Positions 21,201 to 34,300 are shown, counted from the first letter of the stretch. The stretch is DNA of 64,000 bases from Brachionus rotundiformis (GCA_016802295.1 JAESIW010000162.1:289802-353801), one strand, 5' to 3'. Made by a program: numbers and translations. Notes: generated from the letters alone by a model not told the origin.

Positions 21201-24200
21201 ATTATAAATTATCGATTGATATTTAAGTCTATAAACTAATAGTCCAGAATTGTAAACATATCAAGATGTCTTTGTACAATTCGGCAAAGGTTGTACATTC
21301 TATCTCACGCAGATTAGTCGGCGCCAGAACACTCTTTAAGTTAGCTTACGTCATGCAATGGAATTTGTTCAAACAAGGCCGGCCCTATCTAATTTCGTTC
21401 TAACGTTCATCAACCAGGTATGTGTGTCGATGCTATCAATCTATTCACATGGGCTATTGTTTAATCTTGATACAAACATCGGCTCTTGTTTTGAACAACA
21501 CATTGCCTGCGCAAAACTTTCTAATAAATAGCCATCATTCATAAGGTTCTTTTGTTAATAGTCCAATGAACATATCTGTTTTAAGGCTGAGAGCAGCACC
21601 TTAAGAGCACTCTAATTAAAATCAATGATAATTGGACTGAACAGATTTTTAATTTAGTTTTTTTTTATCAATTTTTTTTCACTCTATTTCTTTTAGCCTA
21701 TGAAAGATAAATTATAAAATAAATATAATATTTTATTTAAAAAAATTAAGTTTATAAAAATTTTAATTTTTTATCAAATTTAACTTAACTTTTTTTTTGT
21801 TCTTGTCGCGCTCAATTTAAATTGACAATAATTCTTTAACATGTATACAATAATGGTCACGACTAAAAAAATGTCTTAAGAAATAAGAAAAGCCATTTTC
21901 ATTGTATCAACATTAAATGGAAAATTATTAAAGTTACACTAAATTATTATATCTGTAATTTTTATTTCCGGCTTTTTAGAACAATATCTTAAACAATTTA
22001 CTTAAATTGTTTTTTTTTATGTAAATGTCGGTCATAAACTAAATGTAATATTAAACAATTAGCATGTTTTTAGCATTTATTTTGATCACTAATTTAGCTT
22101 TTAAGATAAAAGCGGCTAGTTTTATTTACCCATTTAGTAAAAGATCAATAAAAATATATAATTAAAATGATTAGCTATTTGAAATAGAAATAATATATGA
22201 ACGGCTGAATGATTTTCTCATATTCCAGTACACATCTCAAAGCAACAAATCCCCAATTTTCAACCAATTTAAGCTATACTAGCTTTTAATTAATAGATAA
22301 CATAGATAGCATAGATAAGATAAGCTTTTCGATTTTAATCGTAAAATTTAACACATGAATAAAGCTATCTATGTATCGATTGGCATAAAGCCGGTTTGTT
22401 TGCTAATACTAACACAAAATGGGCCCGGATTTAAAAGATAAACACTCAAATATTTGTTTAAATTTTACATAATTGTTATAACTTTACAACAAATGAACAA
22501 ACATGGACTAATCCATGCTAAATATTTGTAACATGATAGTTTCCTCAAGTGGTTTAAAAACCATGCCAACTCAATCTTGATAATTTTAGAAAATTGTCAA
22601 ATCAGATAAACAGCAATCGAAAAACACGATCTAGATCATCACACATGCTGAATTTGTGTTCATATTCGATATTAAAAAAATGCCAAAGTTGGCATTTAGA
22701 TACAGATGAGCTTATAAATCATCTAAGTTGTTTATTGATACATTAGTTTTAAACAAATAGCCACGGGTTGTTTAAGAATACATTCAAATATTTGATTTGA
22801 TTGATGAATGGATACTCTGTCTATTTGCATTTCTAGAATTACATTTTTAAATACCTAAGTATGCTTCATTTATTTCCAACTGGCATAAGATATTTTATAC
22901 CAAGTGAAACTGTCATTATTTAAGTTTCTATTTTTTTAATTAATTAATTAAGATCAAGAGTGTATTTTAAACTATTTGTCCATTATCTGGCTGATTAAGA
23001 ATAACAATTAGATAATATATTATATTTTGTAATTTAAATTGGTCAAGTTGGTCAGCTGAAGTCTTTTATTGTTTCTGATAACAATCTAGAAAATAAGTGT
23101 TAAATTTCACATTCTTAAGGCCCAAATTAAATAATAAAATCTATTTTAATTACTATTTTAATCAATCTAATTTCATACTATTCTATCTGATCAGCAAATT
23201 TAAATTAGAGGACATTTTAAAAAATTTTTATAATAGCTAAATGATAAAGTTTGCATAAAGTTTTAAAGATATGAGTAGATATTCACTTGTGTTTCACTAA
23301 GAGTTTAAAAGAGAGAGAGCCTACTCGCCGCAATTAGTTGTTTTATTTTTTATCTTATTTTTTTGAGTTATCCTCGTTTAGAAATAAATGTGACTAAGTT
23401 AAAACAAGCCTGCATATAATGAACTTAAAATCAAATAAATCATTTTGATTTTTACTCATATAAAAAATAGATAGTAATTTATTTTCTTATCAAAAATAGC
23501 TGATTGAAGTAAAAAGCTTTAATTAAAAGGTAAACAAGATAGATAAATGAGCAGTCAGTCTGTACCGATGTGCCCCATTCTGTCAGATTAATTCAATGCT
23601 CTGAACATTTTGTTGGTATTTTTTCTCCAAATATGGTCACTTTTCGAGACCACTTGGTCACAATTAATTGTAAAATGATGATTTATTCAAATTCTTATTA
23701 AAAAATAGGTTCCTATATAAAGCTGTGGCAAGTTTGTAAATATTTAATTTTTTTTTAAATTTCACCAGATTGGTCTCATAAATAAAGTTAGGGTAAGATT
23801 TTACCAGTAATTTTAAAATAAATTGGAAAAATGTCTTATAAATTCCAAATTCTTTTTCCATATTGGGAGACTAGAATTTAGTTTAATGGTCATTTATACC
23901 TAATCACCTAATTTAAAGTATGCCATATCCATTTAGTGACAATCAGTGGTGAAATAGTGATCCATTTAGACTGTGAACATTTTTTGTTTTGTCATTTGTT
24001 TATCTGTACCGGACAAAAGCTCTTTCAGAATTAATCAAAGCAAAGTGACAGGTTATTAATGATTAAATATTTGAGTAATAAAGAAGAATAGTTACAAAAT
24101 GACAATATTTTACCAAATTGATCTCATAAATAAAGCTGGAAAAAATCCCGTTTAAACCATATTGGAAAAATGTCTCATTGGCTTCAAGTTGTGCCAAGTC

Positions 24201-24655
24201 TGACAATATTTTTTATAATTTTTTTTAAATACTTAACCAAATTGAAAAATCTCTTGTTAAAACCATATTGGAAAAGTGTCTTGTTGATTCCAATGGCTAT
24301 TCTTGCACACTGTGAAACTAATTAGCAACTATTTAGTTTATTTTTTTTGTGTGTGACAGTGGCATATTTAGGTAACATAATATCTACAAAGTCAAATGTT
24401 ACAAAAAGTGCTAATTTAGATCACATCCCAGGTAGAATAAGAAAATAAATAAACATAAGTATTAACAACAACAGCTGCCATAATATAAAAAATAACATGT
24501 TACATTATTTAAACCACATGTTTGCCGCATTTGTACACAATATAGATCAGCTAGACCGCCACTTGGCAAAATCTACTAAAATATAAAACAATTTATACTT
24601 TATTTTTATAATAATATAGAAAAAAAAAAAAGAAGAGATTATTTTAGATTTAACT
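18203..24655. other. 6.4 kb intergenic region upstream of ROR
   Basis: No supported gene was seen. Notable items: a 57 bp inverted copy of 427-484 at about 19649-19705; GC-richer islands at 20655-20790 and 21245-21560; and degraded repeats near 23765, 24115 and 24240. A 40-codon frame at 19183 and a 30-codon frame at about 20680 have no support. The region is a natural place for ROR regulatory DNA or an upstream noncoding exon. Confidence 0.45.
23760..24310. repeat. Three degraded direct repeats
   Basis: A pattern of TTTTACCA, ATT, TCTCATAAATAAAG and TTGGAAAAATGTCT recurs at about 23765-23855 and 24110-24180. A partial unit (TTGGAAAAGTGTCTTGTTGA) lies at about 24260-24300. Confidence 0.5.
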
Positions 24656-27600
24656 ATGCGTTTAGTATGCATGTCAACAATGATACAATTATACACAATT
24701 ATATTTTTAATTAGTCTAACATGGTGCCAGAACTTGACACAATTGGCACAGTTGCGCACCAAGCGGCCTTTGAACGTGAACTATACGCGGCGCGTGAGCG
24801 AGCGCATCCGACTCGAGTGCGAATTCGAGTTGGTCAACCCGTCGCCGTCGCTCCAACCGAGCGACATCAGTCTCTACTGGGTCAAAAATTACCAAGAGAT
24901 CATACAACCGAAGCGCGGCGAGACCACCATCATTCGCCGCAATTTGTCCACCATGCTCATAATGAAAAACCTGGAAACGTTCGACTCGGGCTCGTACATG
25001 TGCATGGCCGAGCTAAACATGGCCGACAGGCTGCTCAACGCCAGCTCCGAGACCACTCTGTACGTACATCCGCCTGTTCACAACTCGATGCTTCGGCGCC
25101 CTGGCCACGACTCGCTAAGCGACTATTTGCTGCCCGACTTTGACAGCTACGACGACGATTCGAATCTAAGCGACGAATTTCCCTCGCTGAACCCGACCAT
25201 AGTGGAGAACTTTGACGACAAGGGCTTCTGCGAGCCCTACCGCGGCTCCATCTGCTCCGGCATCATAACCACCAACTATTCCATTTACTCCACATCGGCA
25301 CAGCAGCAAAACTTGATCGAGGACCGTCTCAAATCAATCATGCCCCTGCTGCTCAAGAACAACCTGTCCAAACGGTGCTCGACGTTCGCCTTGCCGTCTC
25401 TGTGCCTGTTTGCTTTTCCACTGTGCGATCGTCACACCAAACAGCCCAAGCAAATATGCCGCTTCGATTGCAAACAACTACAACAGGACATATGCAAAAA
25501 CGAGTACTTTAATGTGAAGTCGTTGTTCGAGTCCAAGATTGGCGACACGCTACAATCGAATTTTATGCTCGATTGTAGCCAATTGCCGCCGTCGAGCGAC
25601 TCGCCCGGCGACTGTTTGCCAATAGTTAGCATGACGCTGGAGAAGCTGGAGTCTCAGGTAGTGGCGATGCGAAAGCCGGACGTGAACGAGGACAAGTGTG
25701 CCACGTCGAACGGCGTCGAGTACAGAGGCCGGCAATCGGTGACCAAAAATGGCTATCAGTGCCAATCGTGGGACAGCCAGTACCCGCACATGCACGATTT
25801 CAAGAACGTAAGACAACTAATCGGTCACAATCATTGCCGCAATCCGGACAACGACTTGGAGCCTTGGTGCTTCACGACAAATCCACACGTGCGCAAAGAC
25901 TACTGCTACATACCCAAGTGTAGCGAGTCTGTAGTCGCTTTGGCCGATTCACGCCTAATCAATCTGCTCTACATTCTGGTGCCGTCCATCTGCATACCGT
26001 TCTTTTTGTTCTTTTTGTTTTTGACGTTTTGTTTGTGCAAAAGAGCGAAAAGTGGCGCCGACGACGACCGGTCGTCGATGGACGACAAGCCGATGGCCAG
26101 CGCGGCCAACCGACTGCGCATGAGCAACGTCAGTTTGGGCAAGAGTAATAAGAATAGCTTTCAGAAAAATTACAGATTGACCGAGTCGTCCAAGTCGTCC
26201 GTGGTCAGCTCGAACGCCGACGCCTACAAGCCCTACGACAATCACTACAATGCGCAGTTCGCTCAGCCGATGCCGCCTCCGCCTTTGCCACACATGCCCC
26301 ACTTGCCTCAATTGAACGAGTGCAACATTCAAATGAAACACTTTCACTCGAACCAATTTAGACTTGTACAGGAAATTGGCAAAGGTATTAATTATTAATT
26401 TTTTTTTCTCTGTTCATATCATTAAAGATTTTTATTGTGCCAATTGTTAAATTTTTTTAAATTTTTATTTTTCAAAATATTTTTTTATAATAAAATATTT
26501 TTCTTTTAATTAAGTTAAAAAAAATAAAGTCTTTTCTAAGTGATAAATATTTTTTTGCTCAAAAAGTTAATTAAAGAGAATTTTTTCTGGCTTATTTTGA
26601 ACCATGGTGTTCTAGTTGCGCATTTGAGTAAGTTTCTTTGAGGTGTCAATTGAATTAGCTTTGCAATTTGAAAAATGCTCGAACCTGAATGGACCTTATT
26701 AAGTCTTGGAACAAAAACATTTTACCAAGGAACAGTTTCTTGGAGCAAAATTAGCACACAACCAAAAATTTTTTATCTTTTATTTAATTTTCATTTTTAA
26801 AATATCACAATCTTCTTATGATCGATAGATAGGGCTTGTTTTAGTTCCCAACTGTCCCAGGATTTGATAATTAGATATTAAATATAAAAGTTAATTGTAT
26901 CAAATAATAATTTATTTAATATAATTATTTTTAATTAAATACTTAAGTCTTTCTGCTTTGTCATTTTAAATTAACTAAATTGACCGTAGAGTATTAACTT
27001 TTATTATTTTTATATTATTAAATACGAAAAAATTATATTCGATTTAATTAAAAATTTTATTTTTCATAAATAGTAATTGTTTAACTAATAATTTTTCTTA
27101 TTAATTTCTTGGATAAAATTTTAAATTAAGTTTAAAGAAATAAGTTCATTAAATAAAAATAATTAAATGCATTAAGTTAAGTATTAATAAATCAGAAGAC
27201 AATTTAGTATAAGATTTTTTTAAAATAAAATTAATAATAAAGTTGTTTTCAATTTAATAAATTACCTAACCAGTAGAATTAATTATCTAATAAAGTTTTA
27301 AATTTTAAAAGGAAAATTTGGTCCAGTTTACATTGGTGACTTGGTTACATCATTTAATCCAACAAGTGTAGTAAGATGTGTAATTAAGACACTTCATTTG
27401 AAGAAGAACGGATCCAAACGGGAAGAAATACTCAAACAGGCAACATCTACGCCAAATGTAAACCAGCAGAACTCAATAGATGCCGAGGATCACTTTATGG
27501 AGCAGGAATTCTACAACGAGATTAGCCTATACTCGAGTCTAAAAAATCGCTTCATTGCCAATCTGATTGGGGTTCACACCAGAGACGATGGTTGCGATGA

Positions 27601-29658
27601 AGTTGACGACACAGCGAGTATGCTCACTGACAACAGTTCATTTAACCTAGTGCCACAATGCATGCTATTCGAACATTTGAATAATGGTGATTTGCATGAA
27701 TGGTTATGTCAGCGAAGCCAAACAACACCCGGCCACATGAACCAAATGGGCAGTCAGTCAAATTTGTCAGCAGTTAGCAGCAGTATTGGTGGCGCAAGCA
27801 CCAACTTTATGAACATACAACAACAGCAAAGAAATGTGGCCGACTTTTTGTACATTGGTCAGCAAATAGCATCTGGAATGGAATATCTATCATCGCAAAA
27901 CTTTATACACAAGGATTTGGCCACACGAAATATATTAATGAGTGACAATTTGACCATTAAAATTAGCATTGACTTGATAGCTCAACACAAAGAGGCATAC
28001 GCCAAGGACTATTACAAATTTCAAATGAAAACCATGCCAGTTAGATGGATGGCCCCTGAAGCTCTCCTCTACGGCAGGTATTCGCAGTACTCAGATGTTT
28101 GGTCATATGGTGTTACATTGTGGGAAATATTCAACTATGGAAGTCAGCCTTATTCGGGTTGCACCAATCCAGAGGCCATCGAAATGATCCGAGATAGACA
28201 ATTGCTGCTCATACCAGAGGAATGTCCACAAAGAGCATATGCTTTAATGTTGGAATGTTGGCATGAAATCCCCACCCAAAGACCATCTTTCACCGAAATT
28301 TTGAACAGATTGAGAAATTGGGAAAACTACTATTTATTTAATAATCATCAGGCTAATTATCAAACAAATTTGCCAACTCAACCCATGCCGCCAAGTTTCC
28401 AAATGACAGCTTCTTATTCGACCAATTCTCACAATAGCAAGAGCTCGTCGCTCTTGGGAAACACTGTGTCTACTGGTTTGACCGCTTCTCCACCTGCTCT
28501 ACCTCCACCAATGATCACNNNNNNNNNNNNNNNNNNNNNNNNNNNNNNNNNNNNNNNNNNNNNNNNNNNNNNNNNNNNNNNNNNNNNNNNNNNNNNNNNN
28601 NNNNNNNNNNNNNNNNNNNNNNNNNNNNNNNNNNNNNNNNNNNNNNNNNNNNNNNNNNNNNNNNNNNNNNNNNNNNNNNNNNNNNNNNNNNNNNNNNNNN
28701 NNNNNNNNNNNNNNNNNNNNNNNNNNNNNNNNNNNNNNNNNNNNNNNNNNNNNNNNNNNNNNNNNNNNNNNNNNNNNNNNNNNNNNNNNNNNNNNNNNNN
28801 NNNNNNNNNNNNNNNNNNNNNNNNNNNNNNNNNNNNNNNNNNNNNNNNNNNNNNNNNNNNNNNNNNNNNNNNNNNNNNNNNNNNNNNNNNNNNNNNNNNN
28901 NNNNNNNNNNNNNNNNNNNNNNNNNNNNNNNNNNNNNNNNNNNNNNNNNNNNNNNNNNNNNNNNNNNNNNNNNNNNNNNNNNNNNNNNNNNNNNNTTCAA
29001 CTATGGAAGTCAGCCTTATTCGGGTTGCACCAATCCAGAGGCCATCGAAATGATCCGAGATAGACAATTGCTGCTCATACCAGAAGAATGTCCACAAAGA
29101 GCATATGCTTTAATGTTGGAATGTTGGCATGAAATACCCACCCAGAGACCATCTTTCACCGAAATTTTGAACAGACTGAGAAATTGGGAAAACTACTATT
29201 TATTTAATAATCATCAGGCTAATTATCAAACAAATTTGCCAACTCAGCCCATGCCACCAAGTTTCCAAATGACAGCTTCTTATTCGACCAATTCTCACAA
29301 TAGCAAGAGCTCGTCGCTTTTGGGAAACACTGTGTCTACTGGTTTGACCGCTTCTCCACCTGCTTTACCTCCACCAATGATCACTCAGTACCATAATGGC
29401 GTCACTACCACTACACTTTTGCAGCAAAATTCCTATTTCTCGCCAAGTAAAAATTCAACCAACATATTTGCTAGTAAATTCAGCAGTGCCAAAGTTTCGC
29501 CGCCGTCGTCCACCCTGAACGGCAATACTATTTCTCAGGCAAGGTTTTACCGAGATGAGCCGACCAATTCTTTAAGAGCTAGTCAAAGAAATTTCCACAC
29601 AAATGCAAATAATTTTTTGGCTAACATTCCGACACATGCTGAGAATTATGATTTATAA
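24656..29658 (+). CDS. ROR: ROR-family receptor tyrosine (pseudo)kinase, about 1069 aa once the assembly gap is accounted for
   Basis: Exon 1 is 24656-26384. Exon 2 begins at 27312 and runs to the gap at 28518. Sequence after the gap repeats 28130-28518, so the true continuation starts at 29385 and ends at 29658, keeping frame. ROR receptors bind Wnt5-type ligands at the cell surface. Order seen: signal peptide (MRLVCMSTMIQLYTIIFLIS), Ig domain to about residue 130, Frizzled cysteine-rich domain (GFCEPYRGSICSG to about 290), Kringle (NGYQCQSW, HNHCRNPDND, EPWCF), a transmembrane helix near 435-460, a cytoplasmic kinase and a Ser/Pro-rich tail. Kinase motifs: GKGKFGPVY, VIK lysine, HKDLATRN, MPVRWMAPEALL, SDVWSYGV. 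The DFG position reads DLI and HRD is HKD, so activity is doubtful. Exon 1 is unusually GC-rich. Confidence 0.92.
26385..27311 (+). other. ROR intron 1
   Basis: A 927 bp AT-rich intron with donor GTATTA and acceptor TTTTAAAAG. It splits the kinase glycine loop (GKG/KFG). No nested gene was seen. Confidence 0.8.
28519..28995. other. Assembly gap (477 N)
   Basis: A run of N inside the last ROR exon. It is followed by 389 bp that duplicates the sequence before the gap. Confidence 1.
28996..29384 (+). repeat. Artefactual duplicate of 28130-28518 (second haplotype)
   Basis: Near-identical to 28130-28518 at a constant offset of 866. The differences I found (for example GAG/GAA, ATC/ATA, TTG/CTG, CTC/CTT) are all synonymous. 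Confidence 0.85.
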
Positions 29659-30424
29659 ATTAATATGAAAATATTTTTTTTATATAAATTTTTTAAAATT
29701 ATTTAAATGACAGTATTGAATGTGATGGCTGAGGGTACGAGTCCGTTCATAAAGTTTTGTGGTTGTTTTGTTAATTTTTTTTTTAAATCTTAGCCTTTTT
29801 TTTGTAGCAATTTTTTAAATCAATTAAATATTAATTTTAAATAATTCTAATTTGTGATCAATTATAAAAATTCTTTTTTATTTTACTCAAAAAAAAATTG
29901 AAAAAATTCTTTAAATAATGTTAAATTTTGTATTTTTTAATTGTTTTTTTTTTCTGTGAATGTTTATAATTGTTTATATGAATTAAGCAATTAAGTTGTT
30001 AAAAATTATTAAAATAAAATACTCAAATTAAAAAATTATTGTTTAAACGTTTTCTTTTATATCCAACAATGTATCACATATAATTCAATATTAAAGGATT
30101 TTTTAAATAAAATCTTTCAGAAAAAATATGATAAAAATCTTCAGATTGAATTAATTCATTATATAATAATTCAATAATCTTAATTGAACAATAAAATTTT
30201 AAAATATTTCATTTATTAACAAATTTTATAATTAACTTTTTTAATTTCCGTTTTAATTGAATTTTATTTTAATAATTGTTATTTTACGAATTTGGACTTA
30301 TGAAAAGTTGAAAACGATTTTAAATAAAGTTCTATTTAATAATTAAAATTGGTTTAGATGACTCATGTGGACCATGTATATAAATACGATTGATTTTGGA
30401 AAATTGATATTAGAAATTTTAATT
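29659..30424. other. ROR 3' region
   Basis: AT-rich. A degraded outer unit of the element left arm (GATGACTCATGTGGACCATG) lies at about 30357-30376. No gene was seen. Confidence 0.45.
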
Positions 30425-30617
30425 TTATTTTAAAATATTTCGAATTTTAAGTATTTTTTATCAAAAGTTATCTAAATTAGTTAAATTAGCTAAATTGGTT
30501 AAATTAGTTAAATTAGTTTGAATGTAGTCAAAAGGGTATAAATAGGATGACATTTTGGACATTTTAAGTCATTTCATTTTTTAAATTTTTGAAAAAACAA
30601 AATTTTAAAAAATGTTA
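30425..30617 (+). repeat. Left arm of twister-flanked element, copy 3
   Basis: Nearly identical to 2970-3169 over about 190 bp, including the TATAAATAGGATGACATTTT segment. Confidence 0.75.
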
Positions 30618-30680
30618 GTCACCATAACTCTGCCGATCCGCAGGTCCCAAGCCCTGATGAAAAAAGAGGAGGGTGGTGGC
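30618..30680 (+). ncRNA. Twister ribozyme, left, copy 3
   Basis: Same pairing as in copy 1: P1 CACCA/UGGUG, P2 CUC/GAG, P4 CAGG/CCUG, T1 CCC/GGG. Confidence 0.8.
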
Positions 30681-31033
30681 AGCCACATGCATCGTATGTG
30701 TGTGTGTGGTCTTTCACGTAGTCTGCAGAAGAGCTGTATGGCGGGTACATAGGCCTACGGGTCTTTGTCCAAGTCTTGTCGTATGAGGGCGCCGCTGGCT
30801 TCGACCATCTCCCAGTATAGAATCCGAAAGGAGCGAGAATCTGCTGTACAGCTGACCCTCTGCAGACAGTACGTAACTTTGGAAGCCTTAAGTTAAGACT
30901 TTTCTCGAGTGAGAGAGAGGTCGCTTGGTTTGTGGTTCCAAGCTAGTCTAAATAGTTGCCGAGTTCGCAGCCTTGTGCTCGGATGAGTGGCGCTGTTTAT
31001 GATGAACGTCCCACTGGCTTCTTAGGGAAAGAC

Positions 31034-31091
31034 GCCGTCATAACTCTGCCAAAGCCGGTCCCAAGCCCGGTTGCGAAAAGAGGAGGGTGAC
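31034..31091 (+). ncRNA. Twister ribozyme, right, copy 3
   Basis: P1 GUCA/UGAC, P2 CUC/GAG, P4 CCGG/CCGG, T1 CCC/GGG. Confidence 0.85.
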
Positions 31092-31328
31092 ATTAATTTA
31101 AATTGATTGAAAAAATTTTAATTCTTGACTCTGTTTTTTATAAAGTTTTTTAATATTTATTTATAAATTATAGTTCTATTCTAATTTATATATTAATGTA
31201 GAATTAAAAAAATTTATATTATTTTTTAAAAATAATTTATTTAATTTTGATTTAAAAAAAATAAAATGTTAATGGTCGTTGGTAATTATTAACTAAAAAA
31301 ATTAGAAATTTAAACAAAAGATAAAAAT

Positions 31329-34300
31329 TCAAGCAAGCCAATTCATGGTTGGTACATTTTCTTGCAGAGCAAAAAAACTATCGAACTTAACATTATACTC
31401 AATGGAACGTTTGCTCGGATCCTTGTACTTAAGTGTTGTCTGTTTGTACAGATAATCTATTAGGTCACATTTTTGTTCAAAATAGACCAATTTTTGCTTG
31501 TATTTTTTTCTTCTATAATCAGTAGATTTTGGATTATAAGCTTTAAATAAAAAATTCCTTAATTAGAAGAATTAATTATATTTTAAAAACCAACCTTTGA
31601 GATAATAGGCTACGTAAAGTAGTGCTGATTTAGTCGGCGTCAGGAATGGAAATTTGGGCTTAAAACTTCCCACCTGACTCAATGCTTTTTTTAACAATTC
31701 GGCCACAGTCTGTTCCAAATAGCCGGTCATTGGCAACTCTAAAATATTCAAATTTTTCTTAACTGGTGGCAATTTATGCGGCAACTTAAGAACACTGTAA
31801 ACTTCTGGCTTTTTCATAAAAAGCTCAAGCATTTCACCATCAGCCATGAAATACAATTTTCCCTTGTACTCTGCTGCATAGTCTGCCAATCCCTGTTGCA
31901 AGGCCTCATAGCGCAGCTTTCCATTATAAAAAGTAACCGGACAATAGCCATTTAGCTCAACTGGCTTGGGAAACATTTCTTTTACTTGAACAGCAGTGCG
32001 TTTCTTTGGCAACAGATTGGGAGCTGGCAGTTTTCTTGGAGCATTGGGAGGCACAAACTTTTGTGGTTCATTCAAAAACATGTCCAGCTCGTTTTTGCCC
32101 TTCATTTTGTAGTAATAGCCCTGATACTCTGCCACAAAGTCCATGCTTTTGTCATCTGTGCAATCAACTAGTTCATCATTGACTGCCAGTGACACGGGAC
32201 AGTATTGTCCAAAGTTTCCTAGTCTACTCTCCATTTCATCATAAGTAACGCATAGATTGGCAATTGAGGCCGCCTGATGCCTGTTAATTCTATCCAAATA
32301 GACCTGAACTGTTCGGACTGATTCAAAGCCAATTTTTTTCGCTTGGTCCCATAAGTTCCACTTGGATTGTAGAGCGTCAAGTTGGATCAAATTTTTGTGC
32401 TCATTGGAATACCAGTCCCTCAAAAAAGCAATCTCATTCTTCCACTCTCTCAACTTGTATCCAATTATTTCCGGACTGTCATTCAATATTAGACCACTGG
32501 TCATTCTATCTGCTGAAGTTCGATCCTTGATACATCTGTGCATTACTTCTTTGATGTCACATTTAAGCTCTATTATCTTGACCGGAATCAAGCTTCGGTC
32601 AGTCATTATTTTGACTTGTTCTTTGGTGACTGGAAAATTGTCCAATACATATCCGCGCAATTGGCACCTGACGTCTAGTATGGCCAGCTCTATGCATTGA
32701 ATGGTGAGCTCATCGGGCACAGTTTTTCCTTTGATCAAGTAAGAGCGTATATTCTCGGCCAGTTCTGTGTAGGGCTGGTTGTCGAGGACTGCTCGAACAG
32801 CCTCACCGGCCGATAGTCTAACACAGCCGAACTCGTTGGCAAATCTCTTGGCCAAAGTGGTTTTGCCGCTCTTAGGCGGTCCGATAATGCTAATTTTGAA
32901 TGGCACAACTGATAGAGGAGATGCCTGGTTCAAATACTTCAATGGGTCTTGGGAAAAATTTTCTCTGGACTCTTTTGAAGAGAAAAAGTAAATGTATGAG
33001 CGGTAAATTGCCGGATATGGCTTTTTTTTCTCATTGTAAAATGTCTGAACTGGTTCGTTGTCCATTTGCTTGACTGGACACCAGCGGCCAAATCTGCTCA
33101 ATTGTTTGTAGCCAAAATCAATTAGTTTGTTGGCAACGCGTAGTTTGACCGGGTACACTCTTTCGAACAAAGATTGCCTGTTGTCTATGAAGCGCTTTAG
33201 GCGCTTTTTGATCATATAGCGGACAATGTTTGGCTTACGATTTGACTCAACTGTAAATCTGGGCACTAGGACTTCTTGCAAAACATCCTAAAATGCATTC
33301 ATTTATAGTTATCTCTCAATTATCTCTTTTATTTTGGAAAATATTACCTTGACCAGGTCTAAATAGCTTAGTTCGTTGTCAAAACGAGCTTTGATGTCAT
33401 TTATCATGTTTTCCTTAACTTCGTCTTCTTGAACTTCCTCGACTTCTTCTTCTTCTTGAAGTTGGTCGGCAAATTCCTCTTGGATAAGCGCATCTACATC
33501 AAAATCATCATCTTCTTCATACTCTTCACCATTCTCTGCAGCCTTTTTAAATTCAAAAGTGCTTTAAATATTTATTACAGGTTCCATTAATAATTAGTAT
33601 ATTATTAGTTTAATAATTATTTTATATAGAGAAGCAAATTTGAATAAAATTTAAAACAAAATTTATTTCACTTATCACTTTATTCTTACTTTATCAAATT
33701 AATTACATTTTTTTATTGTTAATTATTTATTAATCTAATTATTAATTTAAAAAATTTAATTTTTACCTCTTCTTCTCTTTTAAGTCTATTTTCCTCGTAT
33801 TTTGCTACTTCCTCATCACGTCTTATCTTCATTTGTTGCATCTAATTAAGAAAAATTAAATTGGACGTTTTAATAAAAATTTAAAAAAAATATATTTTAC
33901 TAATTTTTCTTTCTTTCGTTTTGCTTTTAGCATTTTGCGTTCTTTTTTCGCCTTCATTTTCGCCTTCCACGACTCTAATCTCTCTGGCAAAAGCCTCTTA
34001 ACCACGTCTTCTTCTTCTACCCGTAGTATTATAACTGCATCGGCAAAAAATCCCTTATCAACCAAGTAATGAGCTTGGCTGTCATTATTTGGAAATCCCT
34101 CTAGCACAAAACCCCTAGATCTGTTGGCCAAAGATGGTAAAAATGGTTCTCGATTTCAAAATGTTTATTTTACTTGTATGGTTCTTCAGTCCATAGTTGT
34201 GGCAGAATTTCGTCCATTATTTCAGTAGGCAACACCTCATCTTTTTCCAAATAAGCTTTGATAGTTTCTTCGCGTTCTGTCAGCTCTGGTAATGGTTCGG

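Larger units (their letters stand above)
30618..31091 (+). mobile_element. Twister-flanked retrozyme-like element, copy 3
   Basis: This 474 bp core has both ribozymes. Predicted cleavage at 30625/30626 and 31041/31042 would release a 416 nt unit. An internal stem is kept despite changes: copy 1 has GACTTTTTCTC/GAGAGAAGTC, this copy GACTTTTCTC/GAGAGAGAGGTC. The right arm seen in copies 1 and 2 is not recognisable here. It lies between the convergent 3' ends of ROR and AK9. Confidence 0.87.

Noticed and set aside
24721..25143. 140-codon plus-strand frame overlapping ROR exon 1
   Set aside because: It is an alternative frame of the GC-rich ROR exon; the ROR frame carries all domains.
28515..29000. 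Frames running through the N gap
   Set aside because: They are translations of unknown bases.
30640..30672. Hammerhead core at CCCTGATGA in the element
   Set aside because: CTGATGA is present, but no matching GAAA/cleavage triplet stems are. The CTGAT belongs to the twister P4 hairpin (CAGG/CCTG), and the right ribozyme lacks it.
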